Part shown: in pieces, positions 7,998 through 16,856 of the stretch | Layout of the letters: each line of letters opens with the position of its first letter | Position numbering within the stretch: the first letter of the stretch is position 1 | NCBI RefSeq assembly: GCF_003952485.1 | Contig: NZ_CP034447.1 | Span: 2,170,001 to 2,234,000 of the forward strand | Length of the DNA: 64,000 nt | Direction of reading: 5' to 3' | Source: Mesorhizobium sp. M1E.F.Ca.ET.045.02.1.1 | Lineage (GTDB): Bacteria; Pseudomonadota; Alphaproteobacteria; Rhizobiales; Rhizobiaceae | Translations under genes and position numbers: made by a program | The notes under the pieces: generated by a model | Seen by the model: only the letters and a program-made list of their open reading frames with translations | What the model was told of the DNA's origin: nothing | Databases searched by the model: none

Positions 7998-8615
7998 TTA
8001 TTTCTTCAGACTGGCTTCGATCAGGAGATCGGCGTTGCGGGCGACCGATGCCGCCGGTCCGCCGAGCCCGAAAAGCTGGCCGCTGATATAGGCGCCCTCG
8101 ATCAGCAGCAGCAGCCCGTCGCCGAGCGTGTCGGAATCGCTGGCGCCCATCGCCGCCGCCATGGCGCGCAGGCGCCGGCGCAGCTCCATTTTGTTGTTCT
8201 CGCTCACCACCCGCGCAGGATGCCCGTGCTCGGGATATTCGACCGCCGCGTTGGTCATGCCGCAGCCGCGATAGTCCGGTTTCTGCGTGCGTTTGCCGAC
8301 GCGGGTCAGGAAAGCGATGATCTGGGCGCGCGGGTTGCCCGGATGCGCGTCGACGGCCTCGTCGAAGCGCTCCCAGAATTCGAGGTCGTACTTGCGCAGA
8401 TAGGAGGCCGCGAGCTCGTCCTTGGACGGAAAGCTGCGGTAGAGGCTGGGCTTGGTGACGCCGGCGCGCCTGACGATCTCGTCGACGCCGATCGCCCGGA
8501 TGCCCTCGCGATAAAAAAGATCGCGCGCCACGTCGAGGATCTTGTCGGCGGCCTTCGGCGCCGGCGCGGCACGGGCCTCATTCACCGACGCTTCAATTTT
8601 ATTGTCCGATGGCAT
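7998..8615 (-). CDS. TetR family transcriptional regulator
   Basis: A 205-residue TetR regulator. The N-terminal helix-turn-helix spans about residues 22-68 (ILDVARDLFYREGIRAIGVD, then RRAGVTKPSLYRSFPSKDEL). The C-terminal ligand-binding half contains a conserved Cys-bearing stretch (YRGCGMTNAAVEYPEHGHP). It is divergent from the MFS transporter gene, and the 78-nt gap holds a perfect 19-bp inverted repeat. It is therefore probably the local repressor of the transporter and of itself. The ligand is unknown. Confidence 0.9.
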   Translation of the reverse strand: MPSDNKIEASVNEARAAPAPKAADKILDVARDLFYREGIRAIGVDEIVRRAGVTKPSLYRSFPSKDELAASYLRKYDLEFWERFDEAVDAHPGNPRAQIIAFLTRVGKRTQKPDYRGCGMTNAAVEYPEHGHPARVVSENNKMELRRRLRAMAAAMGASDSDTLGDGLLLLIEGAYISGQLFGLGGPAASVARNADLLIEASLKK

Positions 8616-8628
8616 TCAACAAACTCGC

Positions 8629-8658
8629 TTGACAATGTTACTGACCGGTACGTATGTA
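8629..8658 (+). promoter_or_regulatory. Promoter of the MFS transporter gene
   Basis: TTGACA at 8629-8634 is followed after 18 nt by TATGTA at 8653-8658. The left operator arm lies exactly between the two hexamers, which fits repression by the divergent TetR protein. Confidence 0.55.
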
Positions 8659-8695
8659 TGGCGCCATCCCATTGCAACGTACCGGTCAGTAACAT
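8635..8695. promoter_or_regulatory. TetR operator: perfect 19-bp inverted repeat
   Basis: ATGTTACTGACCGGTACGT at 8635-8653 and its exact reverse complement at 8677-8695 flank a 23-bp spacer. Each arm is itself an imperfect palindrome around ACCGGT, so each may bind one TetR dimer. The right arm runs into the proposed ATG of the transporter. Confidence 0.75.
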
Positions 8696-9977
8696 GATAG
8701 CTCAGTCCCGTCCGTTTGGCCAGCGCTACGCCTTTGTCGTCGTCGCCGTCATTTTCCTCTGCCTGCTGATCGCCGCCGGGCTTCGCTCGGCACCTTCCGT
8801 GATGATGCTGCCGCTGGAGGCGAGCTTCGGCTGGCGGCGCGATGTCATCTCGTTGTCCGCCGGCGTCGGCATTCTGCTTTACGGCCTGACCGGTCCTTTC
8901 GCCGCGGCACTGATGGAGCGCATCGGCTTGCGCCGCACGTTGCTTGCCTCGCTGCTGATCATGTCGGGCTCGACGGCGCTCAGCCTGTTGATGACCGAGC
9001 CATGGCATCTCTTCATCACCTGGGGCGTGTTTTCCGGCATCGGCTCGGGCGCGGTGGCGAGCGTGCTCGGCGCCACCATCGTCAATCGCTGGTTCAAGAC
9101 CAATCGCGGCCTGATGATGGGCCTGATGTCGGCTTCGAGCGCCACCGGCATGCTGGTGTTCCTGCCGCTGATCGCCTCGCTGGCGCAGGCCGGCGGCTGG
9201 AAGCCGGTGGCGATCGCCGTTGCCATTGCCACTGCTGCGCTTGTGCCCATCGTCTTCCTGCTGGTGCCGGAACGCCCGGCCTCGATTGGCCAGGTGCGTT
9301 TCGGCGCCGACGCTGACGATGTGCCGCCGGTATCGCCGGCCTCGCAGGGCAATTTCCTGACGCATACGCTCTCCACGCTGCGCCGTGCCGCGGGTACCAG
9401 GGTGTTCTGGTATTTGTTCGCCACTTTCTTCGTGTGCGGCTTCACCACCAACGGCCTCGTCGGCACGCATCTCATCGCCTTCTGCGGCGACATGGGCATC
9501 GGCGAAGTGCAGGCTGCCGGGCTGCTGTCGATGATGGGCATCTTCGACCTGATCGGCACGACGCTGTCCGGCTGGCTCACCGACCGCTTCGATCCGCGCA
9601 AGCTGCTCGGCGTCTATTATGCGGTGCGCGGCCTGTCGCTGATCTATCTGCCCTATTCCGGCTTCTCGGCAGTCAGCTTGATCATCTTCGCCGTGCTCTA
9701 CGGGCTCGACTGGATCGCCACCGTGCCGCCGACGCTCAGGCTCGCCAACGAAGCCTTCGGCGACCGCAGCGGACCGATCGTCTTCGGCTGGATCGTCGCC
9801 GGCCACCAGGTGGGCGCGGCAGCGGCCGCCGCTTTCGGCGGCACGATGCGTGAACTGCAGGGCAATTACGAGCTCGCCTTCATGATCGCCGGCATGACGG
9901 GCATCGCCGCGGCGTGTATTTCGCTGTTGATCAATACGAGCAAGCCGGCGTTCGAGCCGGAGCCGCAGGCGGCTTGA
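8694..9977 (+). CDS. MFS transporter
   Basis: A 427-residue major facilitator with about 12 hydrophobic segments and the loop 2-3 region ALMERIGLRRTLL in place of the classical motif A. It resembles the monocarboxylate-transporter-like/CynX-type MFS group (early RSAPSVMMLPLEASFGWRR; central NRWFKTNRGLMMGLM). The substrate is unknown; uptake of small organic anions is common in this group. The open frame extends upstream to 7791, but the ATG at 8694 places the start just after the operator; an ATG at 8658 is an alternative. Neither has a good Shine-Dalgarno sequence. It is probably controlled by the divergent TetR protein. Confidence 0.85.
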   Translation: MIAQSRPFGQRYAFVVVAVIFLCLLIAAGLRSAPSVMMLPLEASFGWRRDVISLSAGVGILLYGLTGPFAAALMERIGLRRTLLASLLIMSGSTALSLLMTEPWHLFITWGVFSGIGSGAVASVLGATIVNRWFKTNRGLMMGLMSASSATGMLVFLPLIASLAQAGGWKPVAIAVAIATAALVPIVFLLVPERPASIGQVRFGADADDVPPVSPASQGNFLTHTLSTLRRAAGTRVFWYLFATFFVCGFTTNGLVGTHLIAFCGDMGIGEVQAAGLLSMMGIFDLIGTTLSGWLTDRFDPRKLLGVYYAVRGLSLIYLPYSGFSAVSLIIFAVLYGLDWIATVPPTLRLANEAFGDRSGPIVFGWIVAGHQVGAAAAAAFGGTMRELQGNYELAFMIAGMTGIAAACISLLINTSKPAFEPEPQAA

Positions 9978-9987
9978 GGCACGGCTT

Positions 9988-10134
9988 CCCCTTCTCCCCT
10001 TGTGGGAGAAGGTGTCGCCGCAGGCGACGGATGAGGGGTGTTCCAGGGAAAGCCGACGTCTCACTCCGCTGGAACACCCCTCATCCGTCTCGGCGCTGCG
10101 CGCCGATCCACCTTCTCCCACAAGGGGAGAAGGG
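9988..10134. repeat. Palindromic intergenic repeat, family C copy 1
   Basis: Outer arms CCCTTCTCCCCTTGTGGGAG...CTCCCACAAGGGGAGAAGGG, then inner arms GATGAGGGGTGTTCCAG...CTGGAACACCCCTCATC. It fills the space between the MFS and PhoD genes. The second copy is at 23410-23590. Confidence 0.8.
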
Positions 10135-10235
10135 TATGCCTGTTCACTGTTATCAAAACTTCATGGTTCCGATATGCGCCTGAAACATTGAGGCGTGAGC
10201 TTGGCGGTCCCGTTCAACGCCATCCGGAGACCGCC

Positions 10236-11810
10236 ATGAACAAGATCTCGTTGACCCGCCGCGCTTTCATCACCTCAGCCAGCGCCTTCGGCCTTGTCGG
10301 CGCCTCCGGGCTCGCGCTGCCCTACTATTCCCGCGCCAGTCAGCGCCCGGCCTTCACCCACGGCGTCCAGTCCGGCGATGTCGACGCCACCTCGGGCATG
10401 GTCTGGACCCGCACGGACCGCCCGGCGCGCGTCATGTACGAAGTGTCGACGACTGAGAGCTTCGCCGATGCGACGAGGCTTGCGCCGCTCGATACCTCGC
10501 CGGCCAGCGACTATACGGTGAAACGGCTGCTCACCGACCTAGCCTCCGACCAGGACATCTTCTACCGCATGACTGCGGCCGACCTTTCCGACATCAACGC
10601 CGTCTCCGAGCCGATCGTCGGCCGCTTCCGCACCGCGCCGGCCTCCAAGCGCGACGTGCGCTTCGCCTGGTCGGGCGACACCGCCGGCCAGGGCTGGGGC
10701 ATCGACGAGACCGGCATGAAGACCTACTCGACCATCGCCAAACACACGCCGGACTTCTTCCTGCATTCCGGCGACACGATCTATGCCGACGGCGCCATGA
10801 AGGACGAGGTCGACCTGCCCAGCGGCGGCAAGTGGAAGAACGTCGTCATGATCGACGGCAAGCGCAAGGTGGCCGAGACGCTGGACGAGTACCGCGACCA
10901 GTGGAAATACAACATGATGGACAAGCACGTGCTGGGCCTCTCCGCCATCTGCCCGACCTTCTATCAGTGGGACGATCACGAGGTGCTGAACAACTGGTCG
11001 GATTCGAAGAACCTGACGGCCGACAACCGCTACACGGAAAAATCCATCCATGTGCTCTCGGCTCGCGCGGCGCGCGCCTTCCACGAGATGACCACCATCC
11101 GCTACGAGCCGTCGGAGCCGGGCCGCGTCTACCGCAGAATAGCTTACGGCCCGCTGCTCGATGTCTTCTTCCTCGACATGCGTTCCTATCGCGGCCCGAA
11201 CGGCCCGGACATGGAGGAAACGCTGACGCCGAAGTCGCGCATGCTCGGCGAGCAGCAGACCAAGTGGCTGAAGCGGGAACTGGCGAATTCCAAGGCGACG
11301 TGGAAGATCATCGCCGCCGACATGCCGCTCGGCCTCATCGTCTGGGACGACGCGGCCAAGAAGGCCGGCGCCGAGGCGGTCAGCAACGGCGACAATGGCG
11401 CGCCGAAGGGGCGCGAGCTCGAATTCGCGGACCTGCTGCGCTACATCAAGAACGCCGGCATCACCAACACGGTGTGGCTCACCGCCGACGTGCACTACAC
11501 GGCGGCGCACTACTACAATCCGGACAAGGCCAAGTTCCAGGATTTCAATCCGTTCTGGGAGTTCGTCTCCGGCCCGATCCACGCCGGCACGTTCGGCCCC
11601 AACGATTTCGACATGACCTTCGGTCCGGAGCTGAAATTCATCAAGGCGCCGACCGCCGAGCAGGGCCAGAACCTGCCGCCGTCGGCCGGGCTGCAGTTCT
11701 TCGGTCTGGTCGATATTTCCGGCGCCACCGAGCAGCTCACCGTGCGGCTGATGGATCGCGACGACAACGAGCTTTATAAGGTCACGCTCGACCCGGTGCG
11801 GTCGGCATAG
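10236..11810 (+). CDS. phoD: Alkaline phosphatase D (PhoD family), Tat-exported
   Basis: A 524-residue PhoD-type phosphatase/phosphodiesterase that releases phosphate from organic esters outside the cytoplasm. The N-terminus is a twin-arginine signal (LTRRAFITSASAFGL). The mature enzyme shows HGVQSGDVDATSGMVWTR typical of PhoD N-terminal domains, then metal-binding motifs SGDTIYADG, WDDHEVLNNW and TADVHYTAAHYY. The open frame starts earlier (10038), inside a palindromic repeat; the ATG at 10236 gives the correct Tat signal. No Pho box was identified, so phosphate control is not shown. Confidence 0.92.
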   Translation: MNKISLTRRAFITSASAFGLVGASGLALPYYSRASQRPAFTHGVQSGDVDATSGMVWTRTDRPARVMYEVSTTESFADATRLAPLDTSPASDYTVKRLLTDLASDQDIFYRMTAADLSDINAVSEPIVGRFRTAPASKRDVRFAWSGDTAGQGWGIDETGMKTYSTIAKHTPDFFLHSGDTIYADGAMKDEVDLPSGGKWKNVVMIDGKRKVAETLDEYRDQWKYNMMDKHVLGLSAICPTFYQWDDHEVLNNWSDSKNLTADNRYTEKSIHVLSARAARAFHEMTTIRYEPSEPGRVYRRIAYGPLLDVFFLDMRSYRGPNGPDMEETLTPKSRMLGEQQTKWLKRELANSKATWKIIAADMPLGLIVWDDAAKKAGAEAVSNGDNGAPKGRELEFADLLRYIKNAGITNTVWLTADVHYTAAHYYNPDKAKFQDFNPFWEFVSGPIHAGTFGPNDFDMTFGPELKFIKAPTAEQGQNLPPSAGLQFFGLVDISGATEQLTVRLMDRDDNELYKVTLDPVRSA

Positions 11811-11867
11811 GAGATTCTACACTTCGGAGCGTTGCGGCGATGCAGAATTTTGACGTTGGAGGGACAG

Positions 11868-12025
11868 CACCCCCCTCTGTCCTGCCGGACATCTCCCCCG
11901 CAAGGGGGGAGATTGGCAGCTCCGCCGCCGGAGCGTTTTCTGCAACGTTGGCGATTGGCGAAAGCCGGGGCGACATCTGATCTCCCCTCTTGCGGGGGAG
12001 ATGCCCGGCAGGGCAGAGGGGGGTG
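11868..12025. repeat. Palindromic intergenic repeat, family A copy 2
   Basis: The same arms as the copy at 4077: it starts CACCCCCCTCTGTCCTGCC, has internal CTCCCCCGCAAGGGGGGAG, and ends GCAGGGCAGAGGGGGGTG. The central spacer is unrelated to that of copy 1 but resembles the centre of family B (TTGGCGATTGGCGAAA). Confidence 0.85.
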
Positions 12026-12064
12026 TGCCGGAGTGCTACCCTTGCCAGATAGCCGTCGCGAAGA

Positions 12065-12352
12065 TCAATCCGGATAGCAGGTCGCGGGAATGTTCGGCCA
12101 GACGGCAGTGTCGCAGTTGGCCGCCTTCTGACGCTGCTTGAAAGCGGCGCTGACCGGGCCGGTGACGATCGGGTCGACGCCGTCAGGGGCGTCGGCGAAC
12201 ATCTGCTGCGCGGTCCTGGCGTCGGGCGGCTGGATGGAACCGGTCTCTCTCAGAGCCGTGGCCGACTGCGCCACACCGGCCGCAAGCAGCACGCCAAGCG
12301 CCGCCCATGCGAAAACCGGACGCAATCTGGACATCTGATCGGTCATGAACAT
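12065..12352 (-). CDS. Small secreted protein of unknown function
   Basis: A 95-residue protein with an N-terminal signal peptide (hydrophobic AWAALGVLLAAGVAQSATA). The C-terminal NCDTAVWPNIPATCYPD has two cysteines around a WPNIP motif, a pattern that recurs in small exported proteins of Rhizobiales. The start is uncertain: ATGs at 12352, 12346 and 12334 are in frame. The function is unknown. Confidence 0.6.
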   Translation of the reverse strand: MFMTDQMSRLRPVFAWAALGVLLAAGVAQSATALRETGSIQPPDARTAQQMFADAPDGVDPIVTGPVSAAFKQRQKAANCDTAVWPNIPATCYPD

Positions 12353-12547
12353 CGAACTGCCCGGCCCCTCAAAGGTTCCGCCTTGGTTAACAGAATCATT
12401 TCACACCAAGACGTTTAAGAATCAGTGACCATGTATTTGGGGCGGGGCCTCCCCTTTCGCAATTGCGAAAAACCTTGTATGAGCCGCGCAACCGAAAAAG
12501 GCGGCGCTTTTGGGCCTGCTGCCTGCAACGCTCCCGAGACCAGACAA

Positions 12548-14377
<1,830 letters not shown>

Positions 14378-14400
14378 GCCTTTTTCGCAAGCGGTCATTT

Positions 14401-14429
14401 GAGGGAGGGGGCATTGCTCCCTCCCTTTT
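14401..14429. terminator. Rho-independent terminator after typA
   Basis: GGGAGGGGGCA pairs with TGCTCCCTCCC (one mismatch) and is followed by TTTTCGTTT. It lies between convergent typA and the DUF1062 gene. Confidence 0.75.
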
Positions 14430-14433
14430 CGTT

Positions 14434-15060
14434 TCATCCGCATGCGGCCGAGACGATGGCGTCGCGGTCGGCTTCGCTGGAAAGATCGATGCGGACCGCC
14501 ATGCCGTCGCGCGGCGGCCTGCGCAAGGCCCTGGCGCCGTCAGGTTCGACAGCGAGCGTGCGCCGCTCTTCCCAATTCTGCAGTCTCGACCGCGAGATGC
14601 CGAGTTCGCCGGCAAGCAGACGGTCGAGGCGCAAAGGCGTCGCGGCGTCGAGCCGAAGTGCGAGCCAAAGCGCGACAGCGCTTTCCGGCCTGCCATTCAG
14701 AAGCTCCTTTCGGATCGAGACATCCGGAAATTCCTCGATCCGTCCGATCCGGCTCCGTAGTGCCGTGGCATTGAAAGCATGGCTGCGCACGAGCGCCGGA
14801 TCGTTGCTCTCGAGCGCCGCCAGCAGCGCCGGTTCGATGTTGCGGCGGTTGCAGCGCTCAAAAATGGTGCGGTTCCAGGAATTGTCGCAGTCCGTGCAGC
14901 GGTAGATCAGCCAGGCATCGATGCGCTTGCCGTTGGCGTTGACGCGGAATCTGCCGCTGCATCGATAGGGTCTGATACCGCCGCAGCGGTTGCAGTTGAT
15001 GAGAGGTCGAGGCGCGATTTTCGGCGCGATCGCCCAGCGGATACGCAACAGTCCAGACAT
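14434..15060 (-). CDS. DUF1062 domain protein
   Basis: A 208-residue DUF1062 protein. The N-terminal half has two CxxC pairs typical of a zinc ribbon (INCNRCGG around 22-27 and YRCTDCDNSW around 53-58). The C-terminal half contains a helix-turn-helix-like stretch (RLDRLLAGELGISRSRLQNW). This suggests a nucleic-acid-binding or regulatory protein, but no function is established for the family. It converges with typA. Confidence 0.85.
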   Translation of the reverse strand: MSGLLRIRWAIAPKIAPRPLINCNRCGGIRPYRCSGRFRVNANGKRIDAWLIYRCTDCDNSWNRTIFERCNRRNIEPALLAALESNDPALVRSHAFNATALRSRIGRIEEFPDVSIRKELLNGRPESAVALWLALRLDAATPLRLDRLLAGELGISRSRLQNWEERRTLAVEPDGARALRRPPRDGMAVRIDLSSEADRDAIVSAACG

Positions 15061-15609
15061 GCCGGTAGGCCCTTCCCGTCGGGAAGTCCGTCAGGCCGGC
15101 GATGTCCGAGATGCCCGCGCGGGCACGGTGTGGCGAAAGGCTGTTTTGTTGGATGTCAGGCGTCGGCGCGGATTGCGCGACAGCGGCTCAGCAATGCCAA
15201 ACCGGTCTCGAAACCGCCCGCCTGAAGAACACATGAAAATGATACAGGTGCCGCCAAAGCTGCGCCTGCGGTGCTTTCGGGGAGTAGACGAGACCGGCGA
15301 TTACTGAGGCAAAGTGAAGCTCGAAATGGATGTCGGGACGGTTCTTCTAGCCGCGCGATGGCGGAGGAGCAAGAGTCCGCTTGGCTGGGGGCGATGGCTC
15401 AGAGCCAGCTACTTCGGATGCTTGCGCTGCCCCTCATCCGCCTGCCGGCACCTTCTCCCCGTCACTAATACGGGGAGAGGATGCCGGCAGGCAGGTGAGG
15501 GGCAGCGCCGACACTGCTTCATAGGGGCGAACCCCATCGGTGGTCGCACCGCCTCTTCGTTGGCTACCGGCTCACCCGGCACGCGGCATTCATGGGCGCC
15601 CCTCGACCA
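15061..15609. other. 549-bp intergenic region with a compact hairpin repeat
   Basis: No coding sequence could be supported here. Short open frames exist on the plus strand but lack a ribosome-binding site and have an arginine-rich shadow-type composition. The only clear structure is the family B hairpin at 15424-15508. Confidence 0.6.
15424..15508. repeat. Palindromic intergenic repeat, family B copy 2 (compact hairpin)
   Basis: GCGCTGCCCCTCATCCGCCT at the left end pairs with AGGCAGGTGAGGGGCAGCGC at the right end, continuing through CCGGCA and CTCCCCGT with only a short apex. Almost the whole 85 bp can fold as one stem. Confidence 0.85.
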
Positions 15610-15933
15610 TCACATCATCTCGATGATCGGCGCGATCTCGACGGTGAAGGCCGGGTTCGTCAGGATCGGGCAATCCTTGGCCTTGGCGACGGCATCGTCG
15701 ATGTCCTTCGCCTCGACGATCGTGTAGCCGGCGGTCGGATTGCTGCCGCCATTGTTCTCGACCTTGCCGCCGGGCAACACCGTTCTCGACATGCCGACCG
15801 GATTGCCGCCGTCGACCACGGCCTGGCCGAGCTTGCCGTACCAGCCGGTCCAGGCATCCATCGCTGCTTTGCGTTCGGCCTCATCGGTCGGCATCTTGCC
15901 GGAGCCATGATAGACATAGAGAAATTTCGCCAT
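15610..15933 (-). CDS. YciI-like (YCII/DGPF-domain) protein
   Basis: A 107-residue protein of the YciI-related dimeric alpha+beta-barrel superfamily: MAKFLYVYHG at the start, MDAWTGWYGKLGQAVVDGGN in the middle and AGYTIVEAKDIDDAVAKAKD near the end. Members occur alone or beside ECF sigma factors, and their chemistry is mostly unknown. The ATG at 15933 is chosen because GGGAGGAG lies immediately upstream. It lies downstream of an AhpD-like gene on the same strand, but more than 200 bp of repeat-rich DNA separates them, so it probably has its own promoter. Confidence 0.85.
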   Translation of the reverse strand: MAKFLYVYHGSGKMPTDEAERKAAMDAWTGWYGKLGQAVVDGGNPVGMSRTVLPGGKVENNGGSNPTAGYTIVEAKDIDDAVAKAKDCPILTNPAFTVEIAPIIEMM

Positions 15934-15966
15934 GTTCTCCTCCCTTGTCTGCGGCGTTGAACCGGC

Positions 15967-16093
15967 ATGCGGCCACGCCGCGCTATTTCTGTTTTGGCGC
16001 AATTCCGGGCGGGAAACCGTTTCTCACTTTTCCTGGAATTGCTTTAGCGACATGCGGCCATGCCGCAATCCGATATGCGGCCATGCCGCAATC
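15967..16093. promoter_or_regulatory. Three operator-like palindromes upstream of the YciI-like gene
   Basis: Two 19-bp near-identical sites, ATGCGGCCATGCCGCAATC at 16052-16070 and 16075-16093, are spaced 23 bp apart. A third weaker copy (ATGCGGCCACGCCGC) lies at 15967-15981. Each has TGCGGC and GCCGCA half-sites around a 3-nt centre. A different hairpin repeat (15999-16042) sits between the copies. Confidence 0.55.
15999..16042. repeat. Hairpin repeat with GCAATTCC stem
   Basis: GCAATTCC and GGAATTGC form the outer stem. The apical part (GGGAAACCGTTTCTCACTTT then TCC) matches the apical sequence of the hairpins at 7070 and of family D, although the outer stem is different. Confidence 0.7.
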
Positions 16094-16164
16094 GTTGATC
16101 ATCGGACCAAACGGCGGGGCGGGCAAATCAAAATTCGCAGATGCTAATATGAGGCTGATAAGCC

Positions 16165-16728
16165 TCACCTTGCCATGGCATGGTATTCGGGGTTCGGCCG
16201 CATGTCGACGGCAGCCGCCACCCGGTTCGACATGTTGAAGAAGGCGGCGGTCGAAGCGATGTCCCAGATATCGCGGTCGGTAAAGCCGGCCTGGCGCAAG
16301 GTGGCTCGGTCGGCCTCGACGATCTTGGCCGGCTCTTCCGTCAGCTTGACCGCGAACTCCAGCATCGCGCGCTGGCGAAGGGGCAGGTCCGCGGCGCGGA
16401 AATTCATCACCATCATCTCGCCAAGCGCCGGGTGACCGGAAAGCTGGCGCACCGCCGCGCCATGCGCGGTCAGGCAGTAGAAGCAGTGGTTGATCGATGA
16501 GACGACCACCGCGATCATCTCGCGCTCCAGCTTCGACAGGCCGGAATCGCCGAGCATCAGGTCGTTGTACATGTCGGTGAAGGCGCGCAGCTTCTTCTCG
16601 TCGAAGGCGTAAGCCAGAAGCACGTTGGGAACGAGGCCGAGCTTCTCCTCGCATTTGGCGAAATAGGCCTTTGTCGCCTCGCCGAGCTCCGCCTGGACCA
16701 GGTCGAGCGCGGTAATCCTGTTGGTCAT
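16165..16728 (-). CDS. Peroxidase-related AhpD/CMD-family protein
   Basis: A 187-residue carboxymuconolactone-decarboxylase superfamily protein of the uncharacterised peroxidase-related subgroup. The AhpD-type redox motif is present: SSINHCFYCLTAHGAAVR, with a CxxC pair and a His three residues after the second Cys. This supports a thiol-dependent antioxidant role in the cytoplasm. The ATG at 16728 is preceded by AAGGAGAACG, which fixes the start; upstream in-frame ATGs lack a ribosome-binding site. It is divergent from the glutamate dehydrogenase gene. Confidence 0.88.
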   Translation of the reverse strand: MTNRITALDLVQAELGEATKAYFAKCEEKLGLVPNVLLAYAFDEKKLRAFTDMYNDLMLGDSGLSKLEREMIAVVVSSINHCFYCLTAHGAAVRQLSGHPALGEMMVMNFRAADLPLRQRAMLEFAVKLTEEPAKIVEADRATLRQAGFTDRDIWDIASTAAFFNMSNRVAAAVDMRPNPEYHAMAR

Positions 16729-16856
16729 GGTCGTTCTCCTTGCAGGGCGATGGCGTTGGTTCGAATTTTTTAAAACGTCGTCAAACCTTTGTCGCCAAAC
16801 GGCAGTCATCTGGCTACCATAGTCGCAAAAGCATGCCACGGGAGGGAATTGGCGTC

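Noticed and set aside
8658..8693. Alternative upstream ATG for the MFS transporter
   Set aside because: It would place the right operator arm inside the coding region and lies at the predicted -10 element, so transcription probably starts after it. Kept only as an alternative.
14990..15307. Plus-strand frame of 105 codons in the gap upstream of the YciI-like gene
   Set aside because: Arg-rich composition, no ribosome-binding site, starts inside the DUF1062 gene on the opposite strand, no recognised domain.
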